A stretch of 64,000 nucleotides of DNA from Ctenosaura bakeri (GCA_948474755.1 CAOLHI010000247.1:248001-312000), one strand, 5' to 3'; positions 24,666 through 37,338 are shown, counted from the first letter of the stretch. A program made the numbers and translations. The notes: generated by a model from the letters alone, not told the origin.

Positions 24666-27024
24666 TATCCTTATTTCCCTTGCTGTTTAACCCCTTTTTC
24701 ATAAAAGGATTCGAAAGATTCGAGACTCATGAGATTCGTGGATTCCCAGAATCTTCCAGGGATTCATGTCCAGATGCAGAATCAGAAAATTCTGGATTCA
24801 GCCCCTCCCTAACTTTTTTTATTCTGTGTAGTCTTCCTGCTGCATTCATGTTATCAATCACTGGTTGTTCATTTGGTCATTTAACTGCAAGATATAGTGG
24901 GAGCACTAAAAAGAAGAAAGAGAAGGTCTTGTGGCATCATGAAGGCTAAGCTATATTTTCACTTATTGCATAACACAGATATGAGAAATACACCCAGGGA
25001 ACATTAATGCTAATAGCCTACATGCATTTGTTCATCCCACTGACTCAATAAATGTACAGCAAGATTGACTAAGTTGTCACTGAGCCAATGAGTCTACTCT
25101 AGGCCAATACACTTCTTCCCATTAATCTACATCCAGCATAGAGATATTTCAATGAACAGAATTGAAACTATATGAATCCACAAGGTATACAAATGAAAAA
25201 AAATCTGTTCAGGTTTTATGTTGAAACAATTTTCACTCTCACGTGATTCTCTCTCTAGGCTGTGCCACTTTGGATTGCACCTCAGAAAACTCACATAATG
25301 GAATCTTCCATTTATAATGAGATGAATGAACAAACACATGAGGAAGACTAGGTCAAAATCCCTCTCTGTGAAATTTAGCTTGCTCTGTACACTGTGAAAG
25401 AAATGTTTCAGAGAGGTTCAGTACAACCATGTAAGCCCTCACCTGCACTATGATTTTATTTATTTATTTTTAGGAATGGATGGACAAATTGGTCTACTTC
25501 ATTGTGTCAGGTTTGCATTTGTACACTTGTTAACTCCCTTCCATCTGAATTCTGCATTCAACTACTAATTTTAAATAGAGAGATTCTAATACATTATTGT
25601 ACATAATTTCCTCCCACATATATACATATATGATGTGAACAATTTTTCTCAATATATGTATTTTTGAATGTAACAACAATATACACATTTCTGTATACGT
25701 TGTTTATCCTAAGAACTGCACACCAAAGTTCTGAGAAGTGTGTATTGGAGAGGATAACGGTGCTTCAATTCGCATATTAGTCCATAAAGTGTTATTAAGG
25801 TCTGTTCACTTAAAAATGCAGACCAAGTGAAATTTTCTTCCATCCCTATTTCCAGAATAAACTTACAGTCCTGGTACATCAGATGGCTGCTGTGTCAAGG
25901 CTAACGCAGTTGTAACAGAATCCAAATTCCATGTTCAACCATCAGCAATGCCAATAGTACAATAATTGTAGAAGAAAAGTCAACTGTAGCAACTCACAAA
26001 CATGCCAGTGGCATTCATCCACCAGTCATGCTCTCACTAATAATGCCCGTACATTACCCACACACAGAAGGACCTCTTCCGAGTGCATTCTGAACAGGCC
26101 TGGAGAGTTTGTAAACTGAAAGCAGCATAAAATTCAAAATCATTGAAAGAAGCAGCATGCACTGACATTCGAATGACTTCATAACGCTGCCCAATCAACC
26201 TATATATACAGCTACACAGCTTTAAACTTAAAAATAAGCAGAACTAAAAACTAGCAAATTAAAAATCAACAACTTTCTTGAAAATACTTCCTTGTGGTGG
26301 TGATGACTGCCAAATGCTCTTACGTTGGGAGATCAATAAAACTAGGTCCCTTGCTATTTTTCTTCCCCCAAATGAGACTGGGGGGTTCTGTAATTACTTG
26401 TAATGAGAGTAAGGCCTATGACCATTCCTGCTCTGTTTCTGTCCTCTGTAAGTGGTGTTTAACAGTTCAGAATCAATGCTTGTACAGCCACCCACAGCCA
26501 ACAAAAAGACCACTCAAGCATAGTCCAGACACTAAGAAAAGGGCCAGGATCTGATCAGCAGAGTCATACCAGAGAGTCAAGTAAACCAAATGTTGCAAAG
26601 CCAAAGCCAAAGAACAATCCAGAGTCTAATGAGTCCAGCCCAAAATAGCAAGCAGATAAGAATATCCCAAGAGGTGTCAAAATGCTGTTCACAGTCACAA
26701 GCAGAACAATCACAATAGAAGAAGAGTAGGCAAGGTTTGAAACAGCAGCAGCTTGCATAACTGTAAGGGAGCTGTCCAAGATCCTGAACCTGTCTGGGAG
26801 AGTAGGATCTAGCCTCTCTGGCAGCTTGTTTCATGTTTGGACTAATATCTGAAATAAATTAACCATCCCACTGACACTGGAACTGACACTGGTTTAGATC
26901 AGGTAAAGTGCAGTTCTCAGCAACGAGACTGAGCCACCTTTGAGATTTTTATGGTTAGACTACCTAAACCCCACAGAGAACTCATCTGTAGATACTTCTG
27001 TGATAACTTTCCATGGAACCTACA
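24666..27024. other. AT-rich gene-free stretch
   Basis: No coding or repeat feature I can support. A GTAAGT donor on the minus strand at 25866-25861 follows an open stretch (QQPSDVPGL) but there is no acceptor. Confidence 0.45.
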
Positions 27025-27032
27025 CTTAAGAA

Positions 27033-27406
27033 CAGGGGTGGAAAGTATGTGGCTTGTGAGCCACATGTGGCCCTTTAGGAGAGGGATGGGCAAATATGGA
27101 GGGGGTGGGGGGCCCTGCGCCTGCTTGGCGGGTTGAACCAGGCACAGGAAGATTAATGTAATGTCACTTCCAACTACCCTTTTGGCTGATTTTCAGCTTT
27201 GGGAGGGGGGTAGGCAGTTGGGGGAAGAAAACTGTTACATTTGGTTTGGGAAGCTAGCCTGTTTTCAGGCAAAAATTCTCTCTCATGTACACACACACAC
27301 ACACTTTAAATTTATTTGGTGTCTGGGGCTTTGGGGGCTTGAGGGACCACATTTAGAGGTGCCCAAGTCTGCATGCAGCCCATAGGCTGCACCTTAATTA
27401 CCCCTG
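27033..27406. mobile_element. hAT-like non-autonomous element, 374 bp
   Basis: Ends CAGGGGTGG and TTACCCCTG. Flanking octamers CTTAAGAA and CTTTAGAT agree at 6 of 8 positions, as expected of an old hAT 8-bp duplication. Contains an (AC)8 run at 27289-27304. No transposase. Confidence 0.6.
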
Positions 27407-28363
27407 CTTTAGATGATCTACTGACTCCCTTCCCAAGGTTCTGACACCTCCTCTATCAAAAATTCACCCAAAGGAACTGGTTTCTTGGCCAAACAACCAA
27501 CCAAACAAACAAACCCTTAACTGGATTTTAAAAAAAAACTTTTGTTGGGAAATAACAAGCTTTCTCAGACCCAGAAGACATCAAACAAACAAACAAACCA
27601 CCCAGGTGACCAGAAGTGGTATAACACCTCTTCCAATGCTAACTTGGATGGTGCCCTGCAGCTCTCCAGAGGCACTAAAATTAGCCAGTGCAGCTCTCTG
27701 GCTTCTGGAGTACACTCATTACTGCTTAACGTGACCTCTTATTCCCAACGAATCCCTCATTCTGAGGAGGTTCTATTCTGTAGCAAAGCACTTCTGGAAG
27801 CTGCCTTTCTGTCGGTAGGCTGAAGAACTCATGAGTGTCTCTGCAACACACCCTCTGTTGGTGCATATGGTATGTGTATAGGAGATGGTTTGGCTTGGGC
27901 TCTGTCTTAGGCATGTGGCATGACTGTTTTGATATCTAACAATGTCCATCAGTCAGAAAGCACCGCAGCTCAGCCAAACGGTATCAGGACAAGCGCTGCA
28001 GGGTCTGTACAGCAGCTGCACATGCAGGAAAGAGTCAGAATCAAGCACAAGTAACTCCAGCTAACTACAGATAGTAGTCATTCTAAGAATCAAAAGGATC
28101 ATGAATCATCCTCCAGATATCAATACATCCAAACAGCCAGATTTCCCCAGGGCCCTCCCACATTTGGCAATGTCATACATTGACTAAAAGAAATTAGGTA
28201 ATTTTTGTCTGTTACATTTTTTGCTTTTCCTCTATTAGAATCTGGGGACCTGATATTTCTCAGCAGCAAGGCCAAGCCTTTTCATTCACCTTTTATTTAA
28301 CTTTAGCAGAACTTTGGAAGTTTCTATTGCAAAAGCAACAGAAAAGAAAGTCAGTACAGTTGT

Positions 28364-28592
28364 GTGTGTGTATCTTCAACTTGCCTGTCACCTTATGGTG
28401 ACATGAATTTCATAGCATTTTTTAGGTAAGGAATACTCAGACATAGTTTTACCCATTTTTTGTTCTGAAATTTAGCCTACAACAGATGGTATTTCTCAGT
28501 GGTCCCTCACCCAAGTACTAATCAGGGCTAACCCTGTTTAGCTTCCAAGATCAGATGGAATCTGGTGCTTTTAGGGTATTTAGGCAACAAAA
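28364..28592 (-). mobile_element. SINE with 5S-rRNA-derived head
   Basis: 28480-28592 is the reverse complement of much of 5S rRNA: CCAAGTACTAATCAGGGC, TGTTTAGCTTCCAAGATC and CAGATGGAATCTGGTGC match its internal promoter region. 28364-28480 supplies the SINE body (ATCTTCAACTTGCC, ACCTTATGGTGACATG). It is a SINE, not a 5S gene: the ends are diverged and the body is attached. Confidence 0.82.
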
Positions 28593-29789
28593 CATTTAGG
28601 AAACAGAAGTCTTGAACTTCAGTTTCAATTGCTCAGACCTCCCTGACTTCTTGCAGTAGATCTTTCCTTTCTTGCATGGGTCTTGTTCTTACATGACTCC
28701 TGCTCTTCAACATTTCTTGAGAACCTACTCCCTTTGCCATTCTGACCACTAATGCCCAAATCCCTACTAAACTAGAGCTTCACTCAGTTTGATACCCCTA
28801 AGCTAAAAAACCACTTGACAAGAAGCTCCCATTGCTCTTGTCCTGCCAGCTAGAGATCTTTGCTAAAGTCTCTTATCCCAACCCTCTTACAAACGTAACC
28901 AGAATTTCTGCAGCCCTCAGCTTCTCTTCAAGAGGAATCAAGCCTGAGCCAAAGAAAGGTGTCTTGGAAGACCTTGTCTATTTTCAAGAGATCCATTCCC
29001 TACAAACTGTAACCTCCTAATCTCCTTCTGCTTTTCTGGGATGACTGTGAGTGGCTAGGGAAAAGACTAGTTCTATTTTGAAATCATATTTCAGTTGGAA
29101 GCCCAGCCAATTAGTGCCACCTTTTCCCCTGATAATCCAGCAAAACAGATCATGGACAGCCTCCTTTTTAGTGAATGCCCCCCTGGCTATTTTTTCCTCA
29201 GGCCCTGCACCATCTGTACTTGCCAAACTGCTCCAGAGAAAACTAGCAGGACAGATATAGTGAGCAATACCAAACAAATACCTAGAAGAGGAAGCAAAAA
29301 CCTGAGAGAAACAAGGCACCTACTGCTGAATGAGCATGCTTGTCTTAGAAGCAGCCTTCACAACAGAACATTAGAGGAAAGTCCTGTTATAAGTTCTAAC
29401 ACCCCATGAAGTTAGGTTGGTGTGTACACATAAGAGGCCTTTCTCTGCAACAGCACTCTGACTCTAGAATCCTTTTCCAAGAGAGGTCAGGCTGGTTCCA
29501 CTGCTTCCTGAGTTTCCAGTAGGAAGTGAAAAATATGCCATTTTGCTTGGCTTTTGGTTCTTAAAATTAGAAGTGTCTGCTCCAGCTGTTTTCTAAAAAC
29601 TTGTTCACTATCTGGTTTCAGAACAATTTTGGGAATGCTTCTAAATTTTTTTGTTTTGGTTACATATTAATCTCTTAAGTGTTTTTAACCATAGTGCATC
29701 ACAATAGATTGAGAGGGGATAAATCAATACCTTAATTAAATTTTTAAAAATTAGCCTCATGCTCTTCTTTCACCACTATGCTCCAATCT

Positions 29790-30000
29790 GAGGACCAGCC
29801 CCCACATATGGTGGCAGTTGGTGACTTTGATCACCATGTGAGGTGGTGAATTCATTCCAGATTTCAGTCTGAACTTTAAAGGTACTGTCCAAGGTACTGA
29901 ACCTGTTTGAGGAATGGGGTTCAACAACTTGAATGGCTTCTTTAAATTCAGATTAAAATCCAGAGCAGACTCAAATCTCACTGAAACAGAAGCCACCAGT
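29790..30000 (+). repeat. Unclassified dispersed repeat, copy C
   Basis: Contains AACTTTAAAGGTACTGTCC, AAGGTACTGAACCTG, TTCTTTAAATTCAGATTAAA and ATCCAGAGCAGACTC in the order shared with copies A, B and D. Confidence 0.45.
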
Positions 30001-30389
30001 CTTCAATGTCCAAATCTCCTTTTACCCTGCAGTGTATTATGTGAATTTTTTTCTCACTCCCTCTGTCTCTGAACTCCTCCTTTGAGTTTCTTTCTCCTTC
30101 CCCTCTCAGAAGCCTGAACCTGCATAGCCTCTCAACCTCACATCTTTCTGGAACTGAGTTCCAACCACTCTGCAGTCTGTGCAGGTATTGCAACCATGGT
30201 CTGGATCCTAGAAATTTCCCATTCTTGTAATGCATTTTCTTCTCTGAGCCAATTTCCTACACCTGACCATTGTATAAATCTAGTTAGTCTACTCAGTATT
30301 CATTTAGTTAGTATGAGCTAACTAATTTCCATTAAAAGCTCCATTCCCTAAAGCAGTTATTCTGAATTTTGATTCTTCTATTTTCAGTA

Positions 30390-30600
30390 GAGAGCCACTT
30401 TGGTTTAGCCATTTGAGTGCTGGGCTGAGACTCTGGGAGGTCAGAATTCAAATCTCCTCTCAAAGATATAAATGCACTGAGTGACCTTGGACAAGTCACA
30501 CTCTCAGCCTAAGAGAAAAGCAATGGCAAATTTCAGAATAAATATTGCCGATTTATGATAGCATTACCACAGACTGGAGTTGATTTGAAGGCACACAAAA
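30390..30600 (+). mobile_element. tRNA-derived SINE, near full length
   Basis: AGAGCCACTTTGGTTTAGCC head, then GAGTGACCTTGGACAAGTC, CACTCTCAGCCTAAGAG and a GAAGGCACACAAAA end. Confidence 0.8.
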
Positions 30601-30984
30601 AGTATTCAACAAAATTCCTGAGAAATAACTCTATATGAATTACTAGGTTCAGTCTTCCTAGACATACTACAAATAAGGTTCAGATATCCCTTGTGGAGAT
30701 GTACTAAAATGTTTGAGATTATACTTGCTTGGAGAACATACTCTGTAATGGCCCATACCCACCTAACTTACTGGAGGGCTACAGACTATGTGTTTCCTCT
30801 TTTGTTTTTCTCTCCTTGTAGTGTTATCCTAGTTTGCTCCATAACCCATAAAGCCTAGAGTCCAAAGAACACCATTATGAAGTGGAAAAGCACAATGTTA
30901 GCACGTCACAGCCCTCTAATTCAGTCCTGGTGAATTGGAGGCTCCCATAGGAAATGACAGGAAAGAAACAGAGCATGGGAAGGA

Positions 30985-31070
30985 GTGGGGGCTGGACTAA
31001 AACTCCCAGAATCTCTCAGTCAGTATGGCCACAGTCCATGCTGGTTTGGAGATTCTGGGAGTTATAGCCC
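30985..31070. repeat. Inverted repeat, MITE remnant
   Basis: CTAAAACTCCCAGAATCTC and its near inverse GAGATTCTGGGAGTTATAG are separated by about 36 bp. Confidence 0.55.
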
Positions 31071-31574
31071 AAAAGAGTAATATTTTCCAAGTTCTGGGAA
31101 GAAAAAGGCCTACACTTGAGATCCAATCCATGATGCACATAGATCAACAGTTTGTTTGCCTGGTCCATTCATACTCAAGAGGGATTTTTATTTTGCCAAG
31201 CTCATTTCACCCCATCTAGACACATATTCATTTGGATGATCACTGTAGATTATTGGTCCAGCATGCTTTGTGATCAATCCCCACTCCACTCTCCTCTTCA
31301 CAAAGCCCAACTCACAGGCTTTCCATCACAACAGCAATATTAAGGGTACCTCAGGAAAGGAGAAAATTCCCACTCACCCTTACAAGTATTCCAATTTCAA
31401 GGGTATGGACAAGATACAAATCTTTAACCCCAACAGGGTACTGTCTTAGTGAACTTAAAAGTCTGCCTTCCTTGTGCGTATGCATCTTATGGGGATGGCT
31501 GAGGAGAGGAACAACTGGAGAACAATGATTCCTAGCTGCCAACCATCGTGAGAAAACAGACACAGCTGAAACAC

Positions 31575-31950
31575 AGCTTTATGATGTCACAGTTTTATTA
31601 AATAATACCAATGGCAGGATGAATTCTGGCAGCAACTGCTGGTGTTTGTGTTTTGCAGGGTTCCTATGCCTCTGAAAGCTGCAGGAGAGACAGAAGAACA
31701 ATGGAGGCAAATTTCCTCATCACTGCAGCTCCATGCTGCTTACCGCTGAACCTGTTAAATTGCTGTCTATCATGCACTATAGAAAGGAACAGGAACCCTG
31801 GGACCATGAAAACTAAAACTCAACAGAGGCACAGTTAGTTTCCCACAGGATCATTCCCGCTGCTTGCTGAAGGCCTTGTTTGTGGTCTGCATGGCACTGT
31901 GGATGGGAACCACCCCTGCCTCTGTGAAAACTGAATAGCTGTCTGGTTGC
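31575..31950 (-). CDS. Candidate terminal exon of an unrecognised minus-strand gene
   Basis: It begins after a strong acceptor (pyrimidine tract ending TCTTCCCACAG, at 31951 and above) and ends near AATAAA at 31599-31594. Two frames are open across the join with the exon at 32192-32263. One joins in phase 2 and ends IHSAMQTTNKAFSKQRE at a TGA at about 31853. The other joins in phase 0 and ends at a TAG farther down. The first would start at an ATG in the preceding exon and give about 51 residues. The second continues the phase-0 frame of both upstream exons. I recognise no family, and a long non-coding RNA is also possible. Confidence 0.45.
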
Positions 31951-32191
31951 CTGTGGGAAGACAAGAGAAGCACGGGATGGTGATGAATAATGAGGAGCTG
32001 AACCAACTGACAGAGTGAGTGAGGCAAGTAGAAGTAAGACAGGCTGCTCTCTCTAGACACTGTTCTATTATGCATGCTTCAGCTAGTTCCCCACTCCCCT
32101 TTAGCAGTTTTTCCTGAAATGTATGCTGGGAAATGACAATGTAGTCATGTTATCTTGGGCACGACAAGGCAGTCACTGCAATAATACTCAC

Positions 32192-32263
32192 CTGTCTACT
32201 GTAGGGCCTGGAATACCTGTCCAAAGTTTTGATTTGTTCTGCCACATGTGCCTTGGTTCTGAT
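32192..32263 (-). CDS. Candidate internal exon (72 nt) of the same unit
   Basis: The acceptor is GTTCTTTTTTTTGCTAG and the donor is CAG followed by GTGAGT, both near-ideal. Length is 24 codons, a multiple of three, and it is fully open in phase 0 (IRTKAHVAEQIKTLDRYSRP and four more residues). A second open frame contains ATG (MWQNKSKLW...) and joins the terminal exon in phase. Product unknown. The spacing to the neighbouring candidate exons is 241 and 384 bp. Confidence 0.5.
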
Positions 32264-32647
32264 CTAGCAAAAAAAAGAACAGAAATGGTTAGCAGCAGCT
32301 ATAGGTGCCTATAGTTTACCACCAAGGTAGGCATGTTTCCCCTTGCCTTTATTTACACACTATGGGAGCTCACTTTGGTTTGGGGTCAACAGGTTTCCTC
32401 TTTCTCCACACAATGCATGCACACATTTTCCTCCCTGCTCAAAAAACATTTTCACATTTAGAGTAACTTGGATGAGTGTTAAGATTGCAGAAGGCAGTGG
32501 GAGATACTCTGGGGCCATGGTCGCTTGTACTTTGCACAGCCACTTCTTTTCTTCTGAGCCAAGAATGGAGAGGAGGTGAAAGAAGTAGGGGAGTCACATG
32601 GTAAAGCACACTTCCTCCTCCTTGGTGGAGTCCCCTTTTTTGCTTAC

Positions 32648-32701
32648 CTCTGGGATGTTTTGTCCAGCTGCAGTTATGGAGGTAAAGTTGCTTCTGGAAT
32701 C
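32648..32701 (-). CDS. Candidate internal exon (54 nt) of the same unit
   Basis: The acceptor is TTTCCCTGGCTCAG and the donor is GAG followed by GTAAGC. Length is 18 codons, a multiple of three, open in phase 0 as DSRSNFTSITAAGQNIPE, and continuing in phase into the 72-nt exon. No upstream exon could be placed with confidence, so the start of this unit is unknown. It could lie near the X-box cluster at 38.3 kb. Confidence 0.45.
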
Positions 32702-33469
32702 CTGAGCCAGGGAAACTCTTCAAGGGTTCTGAGAAGACAAGTGTTGTTCATCAGCCCTTCATTTCTTCTTTATTAACTCTTAATTTTGGGTGGTGTTTGT
32801 TTCTGCACACTGCTTAAATTATGTCATCATTTGCATAGCACTTTTTGGCCCTAAAAGCAGCTTCCAAAGTGGCTTACAATTAAAACACAGTTAATATCTT
32901 TACATTTACTACTTGCTCTCTAAAGTGAGGACAGAGTGATAGAACCCCCTGCTATCGTTTTGATAGATGACTACATTTATGTGATACGTGACTACATTTA
33001 AAAACGACTACATCAAGAGGCACATTTTGCATGAGATCTGCAACAAACTTTCCCAATTTTTATTTTTTACCAAAATGTACTCATGAAGGGTGATTTTGGA
33101 ACAACAGGGGGGAAGAGGAAAAGTTTAACTACCATATTTGCCAGTGTATAAGATGCACCCCATTTTAAAACAGTATTTCTTGAGGGAAAATGGTGAGTCC
33201 TACATGCCAGCAAATATACTACTTCCCCTGTGCCATATTCCTAATCAAAAACGATCCAAGGCTTTCTTTCCTGACAAGCAACAGCCTGGGGGAGGATGTC
33301 TGGATACAAACATGGCACACTGGGGAAGATTTAAACACCTTGTTGCTCCTGCCACTGGCTCTAAGGAATTGGGAGTTCCCTGCAACTGCATTCCATTAAA
33401 AAGAACAATACAAAATATATACATTGGGAGGTCCTATCACAGCTCTTCTGTGCATTCTGTGGCCTTTAG

Positions 33470-33470
<1 letters not shown>

Positions 33471-33523
<53 letters not shown>
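33471..33523. repeat. (TATC)13 microsatellite
   Basis: An uninterrupted tetranucleotide run, likely variable in length between individuals. Confidence 0.98.
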
Positions 33524-34455
33524 GCTAGTATGCTATGATGGGCTGCTAAGCTGAAGAGCACTCCTATTCTCAGGTGTAGTGGCAAGGGTGCAATGGAAAG
33601 ATGAGGAAATCAGTTACAATCACAAAATGATACAACTGGAAGAAACACAAAAATGCATCTAGCTCCGTCCCAGCAAAAGCAGGAGGTTGCCTGGATCTCT
33701 CCATGTAGTCCAGGTTTCCCCAGCATGCCCCCCAACTTCAGGCTGTATTGATAACAACTCTCAGCATATCTCACTATTTTCCATATTGGCAGGAACAGAT
33801 GGAAACTATAGTCCAAAACACATAGTAGCCGCCACACTGCAATATAATTAGAGTGCTTAGGCCATTTATTTTGCCTAGAACACAGTACACTACCATGAGG
33901 TCACAGATGACCCAAGTATAATAAGATTCTGACTAAGTCTGCATCTCTTCCCCTTCCCAGGGCCCTAGTTTTCCCCCTTGCAGCAGAGACAGCCTCCCAC
34001 CCTCATGAAGTTACCATTACATTGGTCTTTTTTTCCAACTGAAATAGCACTGTGCTCTACCAATAGGGAGATTAGAAGCAATCCAATCCCACCACCAGTC
34101 ATGGCCTGAATAAGGTTGTCCTCTGACAGATTAGTAAAGAAGATTATTTCTTTAGGAGGTCCTTTGAGTTGGTGGCTAGGTCACCTGTACTTATTGAAAG
34201 ATAAAACTGGGCTGATTTGGTGTTCCTTTGTGATTATTTAGAATAAAGCTGACATTACTGTTTCATTTATTAAAATCTCTAAGGCCTTAATCCCCTTATT
34301 AGATCCAGGTAGAGTAGACCCACTGCATCAATAGTATTTACATTAAGCAGTGATTTACCATTCAGCATTTCATTCAGTGTGTTTATTCTAGATGGGACTA
34401 ACAACTGAATCTAGGCCTAAAAGTTTATGTTTTACTAAGTAAAAGTTTCTGTAGG

Positions 34456-34636
34456 AAAGGCAGCATGGTATAGTGGTTTGAGCATTGGATTACCTGGAGA
34501 TGGGGGTTCAGGCCCCCATTCAGCAAAGGTCACTCACTGAGTGACCTTGGGTATGTCACATACTCTCAGTCCCAGAAAGCCCATGATAGTTTTGCCTTCG
34601 CCATGTTGGAAATGACTTGAAGACATACAACAACAA
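34456..34636 (+). mobile_element. tRNA-derived SINE
   Basis: GGCAGCATGGTATAGTGG head, GGGGGTTCAGGCCCCC B-box region, GAGTGACCTTGGGTATGTC body, GAAATGACTTGAAGACATAC tail with ACAACAA. Confidence 0.88.
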
Positions 34637-34920
34637 GTTTCTGTGACAATCTTTGCAATGGGCATACATGATATAAATTGAATAAGTAAATAAAGTAGGA
34701 AGACAGTAAAGCAATTGGTTTTCAAGCTTTTATCATCACTGTGTTTTGGACAGGCTAGTAATAAAGAAGAAACAGACACGGAAGTGACACCATTAAAAAA
34801 TTCTTCCATTTGGGGCTAGGATCCTTACTGATAATAACTGCAACCATCTACAGTCTTTCTGAATACACATCTCAAATAATGACTTACAAAGTCCTTTCCT
34901 CACTCATTTAATTATGATTA

Positions 34921-35826
34921 CAGTCAGTCTTCCATTTTTGCAGGGCTTAGGGGATGCAAGCCCCCTGCAAAAGTGGAAAAAACACAAATAAAAATTGTGA
35001 ACACTTTTTTAATACCTGAGAACACTTCTCTAGGAATCTAAGAGGGCTAACTATTCTTGTTGTTTCAAAAAAGCAAGCACCTGAAATGCCTCACTCCAGT
35101 GACAGCTGCTGACTCTGATGTTAGTGCAGGTGTGACACTACTTTGGGCTTTAATCTGAATTTTAAATAGCCTGTGCAAGATGCTGTACCTGATTTGAAGG
35201 TAGAGTTCAGTATCTTTACAGTCTGGACTAAAAACCCCAGAATAGATTTATCACCCCTGTAACAGATATGGAGAAAGCCATTTTTCTATCTTACCTTATA
35301 TATGGTACTAATGTAATGGTCCATACCTACAGAATGTGCAGATTCATGATCTTAAGCAATATTGTTTTCAGAGTTCCATTTTAAAATTTTGGATTTTAAA
35401 AATCCCTTAGCATACATGGTAATAATGTAGATCGCCCATTCCTAGAGCAAACAGTTCCTATTCATCATAATATGCTGGTTCTAGATTTGACCTTTGAGAA
35501 TCTGATTATTCGTGAGGCATACATGTGCCTTCCCTTCCCCATTCGCTTGTGTTTTGCCAGGTGCAGAGAAGAAAGGTGAGCAAGCCCAGACAAAATGCAA
35601 GGAAATGGTAAGGAAGCACATCTATGCCTTTCTTCTCTCTGGCCCCCTCCCGTTCTGTTGTCTTTGGCCCCAGCACAGAGAACAGGCACCAACGAAAAAG
35701 GCAAGGGAATGAGGAGGGGAGCCCCAGAAGGGAATGAAAAGGGGCATGCAGGGGAGTTATCCATGGTTTTTCCACTTTCACAAGGGCTCTGTACCCCAAA
35801 CCCCTCTGAAAGTGGAAGGGGCACTG
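34921..35826. mobile_element. Tc1/mariner-type non-autonomous element, 906 bp, TA duplication
   Basis: TA plus CAGTCAGTCTTCCATTTTTGC at one end, and the inverse of CAGTGCCCCTTCCACTTTC plus TA at the other. The interior contains copy D of the unclassified repeat (about 35110-35280) and a minus-strand open frame of 158 codons overlapping its right end, with no transposase similarity. Confidence 0.7.
35110..35280 (+). repeat. Unclassified dispersed repeat, copy D (inside the 906-bp element)
   Basis: ATTTTAAATAGCC, GCAAGATGCTGTACCTG, CAGTCTGGACTAAAAACCC and CAGAATAGATTT follow the order seen in the other copies. Confidence 0.4.
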
Positions 35827-36220
35827 TACAATAAGTTCTGTTAAAAGTTATGTCCCTTTCTCCTATGAAAAATCTCTCCAGAACCAAGGAAAATTTCAAA
35901 AGTAGTTTGTGACTGATGAGACCAGCAACCAAATGTTGCATTGTGGTGTGTTCCTGTTTAGGGCTCCACCAAGAAAGCCATTTTTTTCCAGAGTAGTCTC
36001 TTCCATCCTTCTCTCACCTGGTTTCTCCATTTTTAACCCCAAGAATCAGCATTCTGCAGCTGCTTATCATACTCTCTTTTCAATGGATCTGCTGTGCTAG
36101 CAGGCGGATGAATGCAACAAGGATGGTCCCTTCCTTAAGTCTTCTTTTTTAACATTTTCATACTTCTGAAAACTGTGGAGTGCCTGTGAATATCTCCCTC
36201 TTTTGTGTGAACAACGGTGC

Positions 36221-36467
36221 TGTTGTTGTTGCTTTTGTTCTTGTTGTGTACCTTCATGTTATTTCCAACTTCTGGCAACCCTAAGGCAAACCTATTGCTT
36301 TAGCAAGATTTGTTCAGAGGGCAATTGCCTTTACCTTCTTCTGAGGCTGACAGAGTGTGGTTTGTCCAAGGTCACCTAGTGGGCTTCCATGGCTGAGCAG
36401 GGATTTGAACCCTTGCCTCCAGAGTCATGGTCCAATACTCAAAGCACTGTACTATACTGGCTCTCAC
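36221..36467 (-). mobile_element. tRNA-derived SINE, full length
   Basis: The best copy in the window. It starts with TGTTGTTGTTGCTTTTG (tail side) and ends ACTATACTGGCTCTC (tRNA head side). CCTAAGGCAAACCTATTGC, GGTCACCTAGTGGG and TTTGAACCCTTGCC mark the body. Confidence 0.9.
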
Positions 36468-37338
36468 AATGGTGATACTTTTGTTATATAAATAACAGCA
36501 CCAAAACAGCAGAAAAAAGGGATTTGATATGGGATGGCATAGAAGGGAAGGAGTCCACCGCTAAAAAGTAGGGAAATCAGAATATGGACTCTAACATCTT
36601 GGATGCACCCAAAGTAACTCCCTGGCCAATGAGTTCTTGCTTTGTGACAACTTTCCACAGATGTCAAAATAGGGATTCAACAGTCTGAATAAATAAATGA
36701 AAAAGAAGAAAAGAAGACTCCCCATTGCATTTCCTCCTCATTCACAATCTACAGCCAAACTCACAACAGGATGAAATCTGCAGACAGGCAAGCTACTATG
36801 ACCATCTTGCTGGCACAGCTCTACACCCCACAGACAGTAATTAGCTCAGTTCCCAGCTGGTGGAAATTACGAGATTCAATTGCAGCTCTACATAAGTGCC
36901 CTCAAATAGCTCAGGACTTGGCCAAGTAATTTATCTCAGTGTGCTGGTCTTACTGATTGAAAATGAAAAGTAGATGCAAATATAGAATAGGATCAAAAGA
37001 GACCATTGCATGGAAACTGTAATATTTTACAAAAGGCACAGAACCATAGGTTAATAATCAAGTTCTGAATCTCAGCACAAGAAATACTTAAGCTGAGCCA
37101 ATAAACCCTTCCTCTCTCAATCACTCTTATAATGTATGGAACAGGTTTTTAAAAAACACACTGACTCTGTGAAGTGTTTATGCATCTGCCACAAATTTTG
37201 CTTCTCAGATACGTAGTGAGTATGCTTCGTTGAATCATGACCTCACTGCCAGTATGGTTCCCTGACTCGCAGCTCTACAGATCTGACAGGTTTTAAAAGG
37301 AGATTGCAAGTTGCATAGCTTTCTCACAGAAAGACATT

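Noticed and set aside
25867..25905. GTAAGT donor after QQPSDVPGL-type open stretch
   Set aside because: Its phase fits the 7409 exon but there is no acceptable acceptor or pyrimidine tract.
28480..28592. 5S rRNA gene
   Set aside because: Diverged and fused to a SINE body; a 5S-derived SINE head, not a gene. The same holds for 62715-62812.
28901..28960. Possible exon LIPLEEKLRAAEILVTF on the minus strand
   Set aside because: Good-looking acceptor, but the phase does not match any neighbouring candidate exon.
33471..33523. CRISPR-like or regulatory array
   Set aside because: A plain TATC microsatellite.
35465..35941. 158-codon minus-strand open frame
   Set aside because: Mostly lies inside a Tc1/mariner-type non-autonomous element and has no family resemblance.
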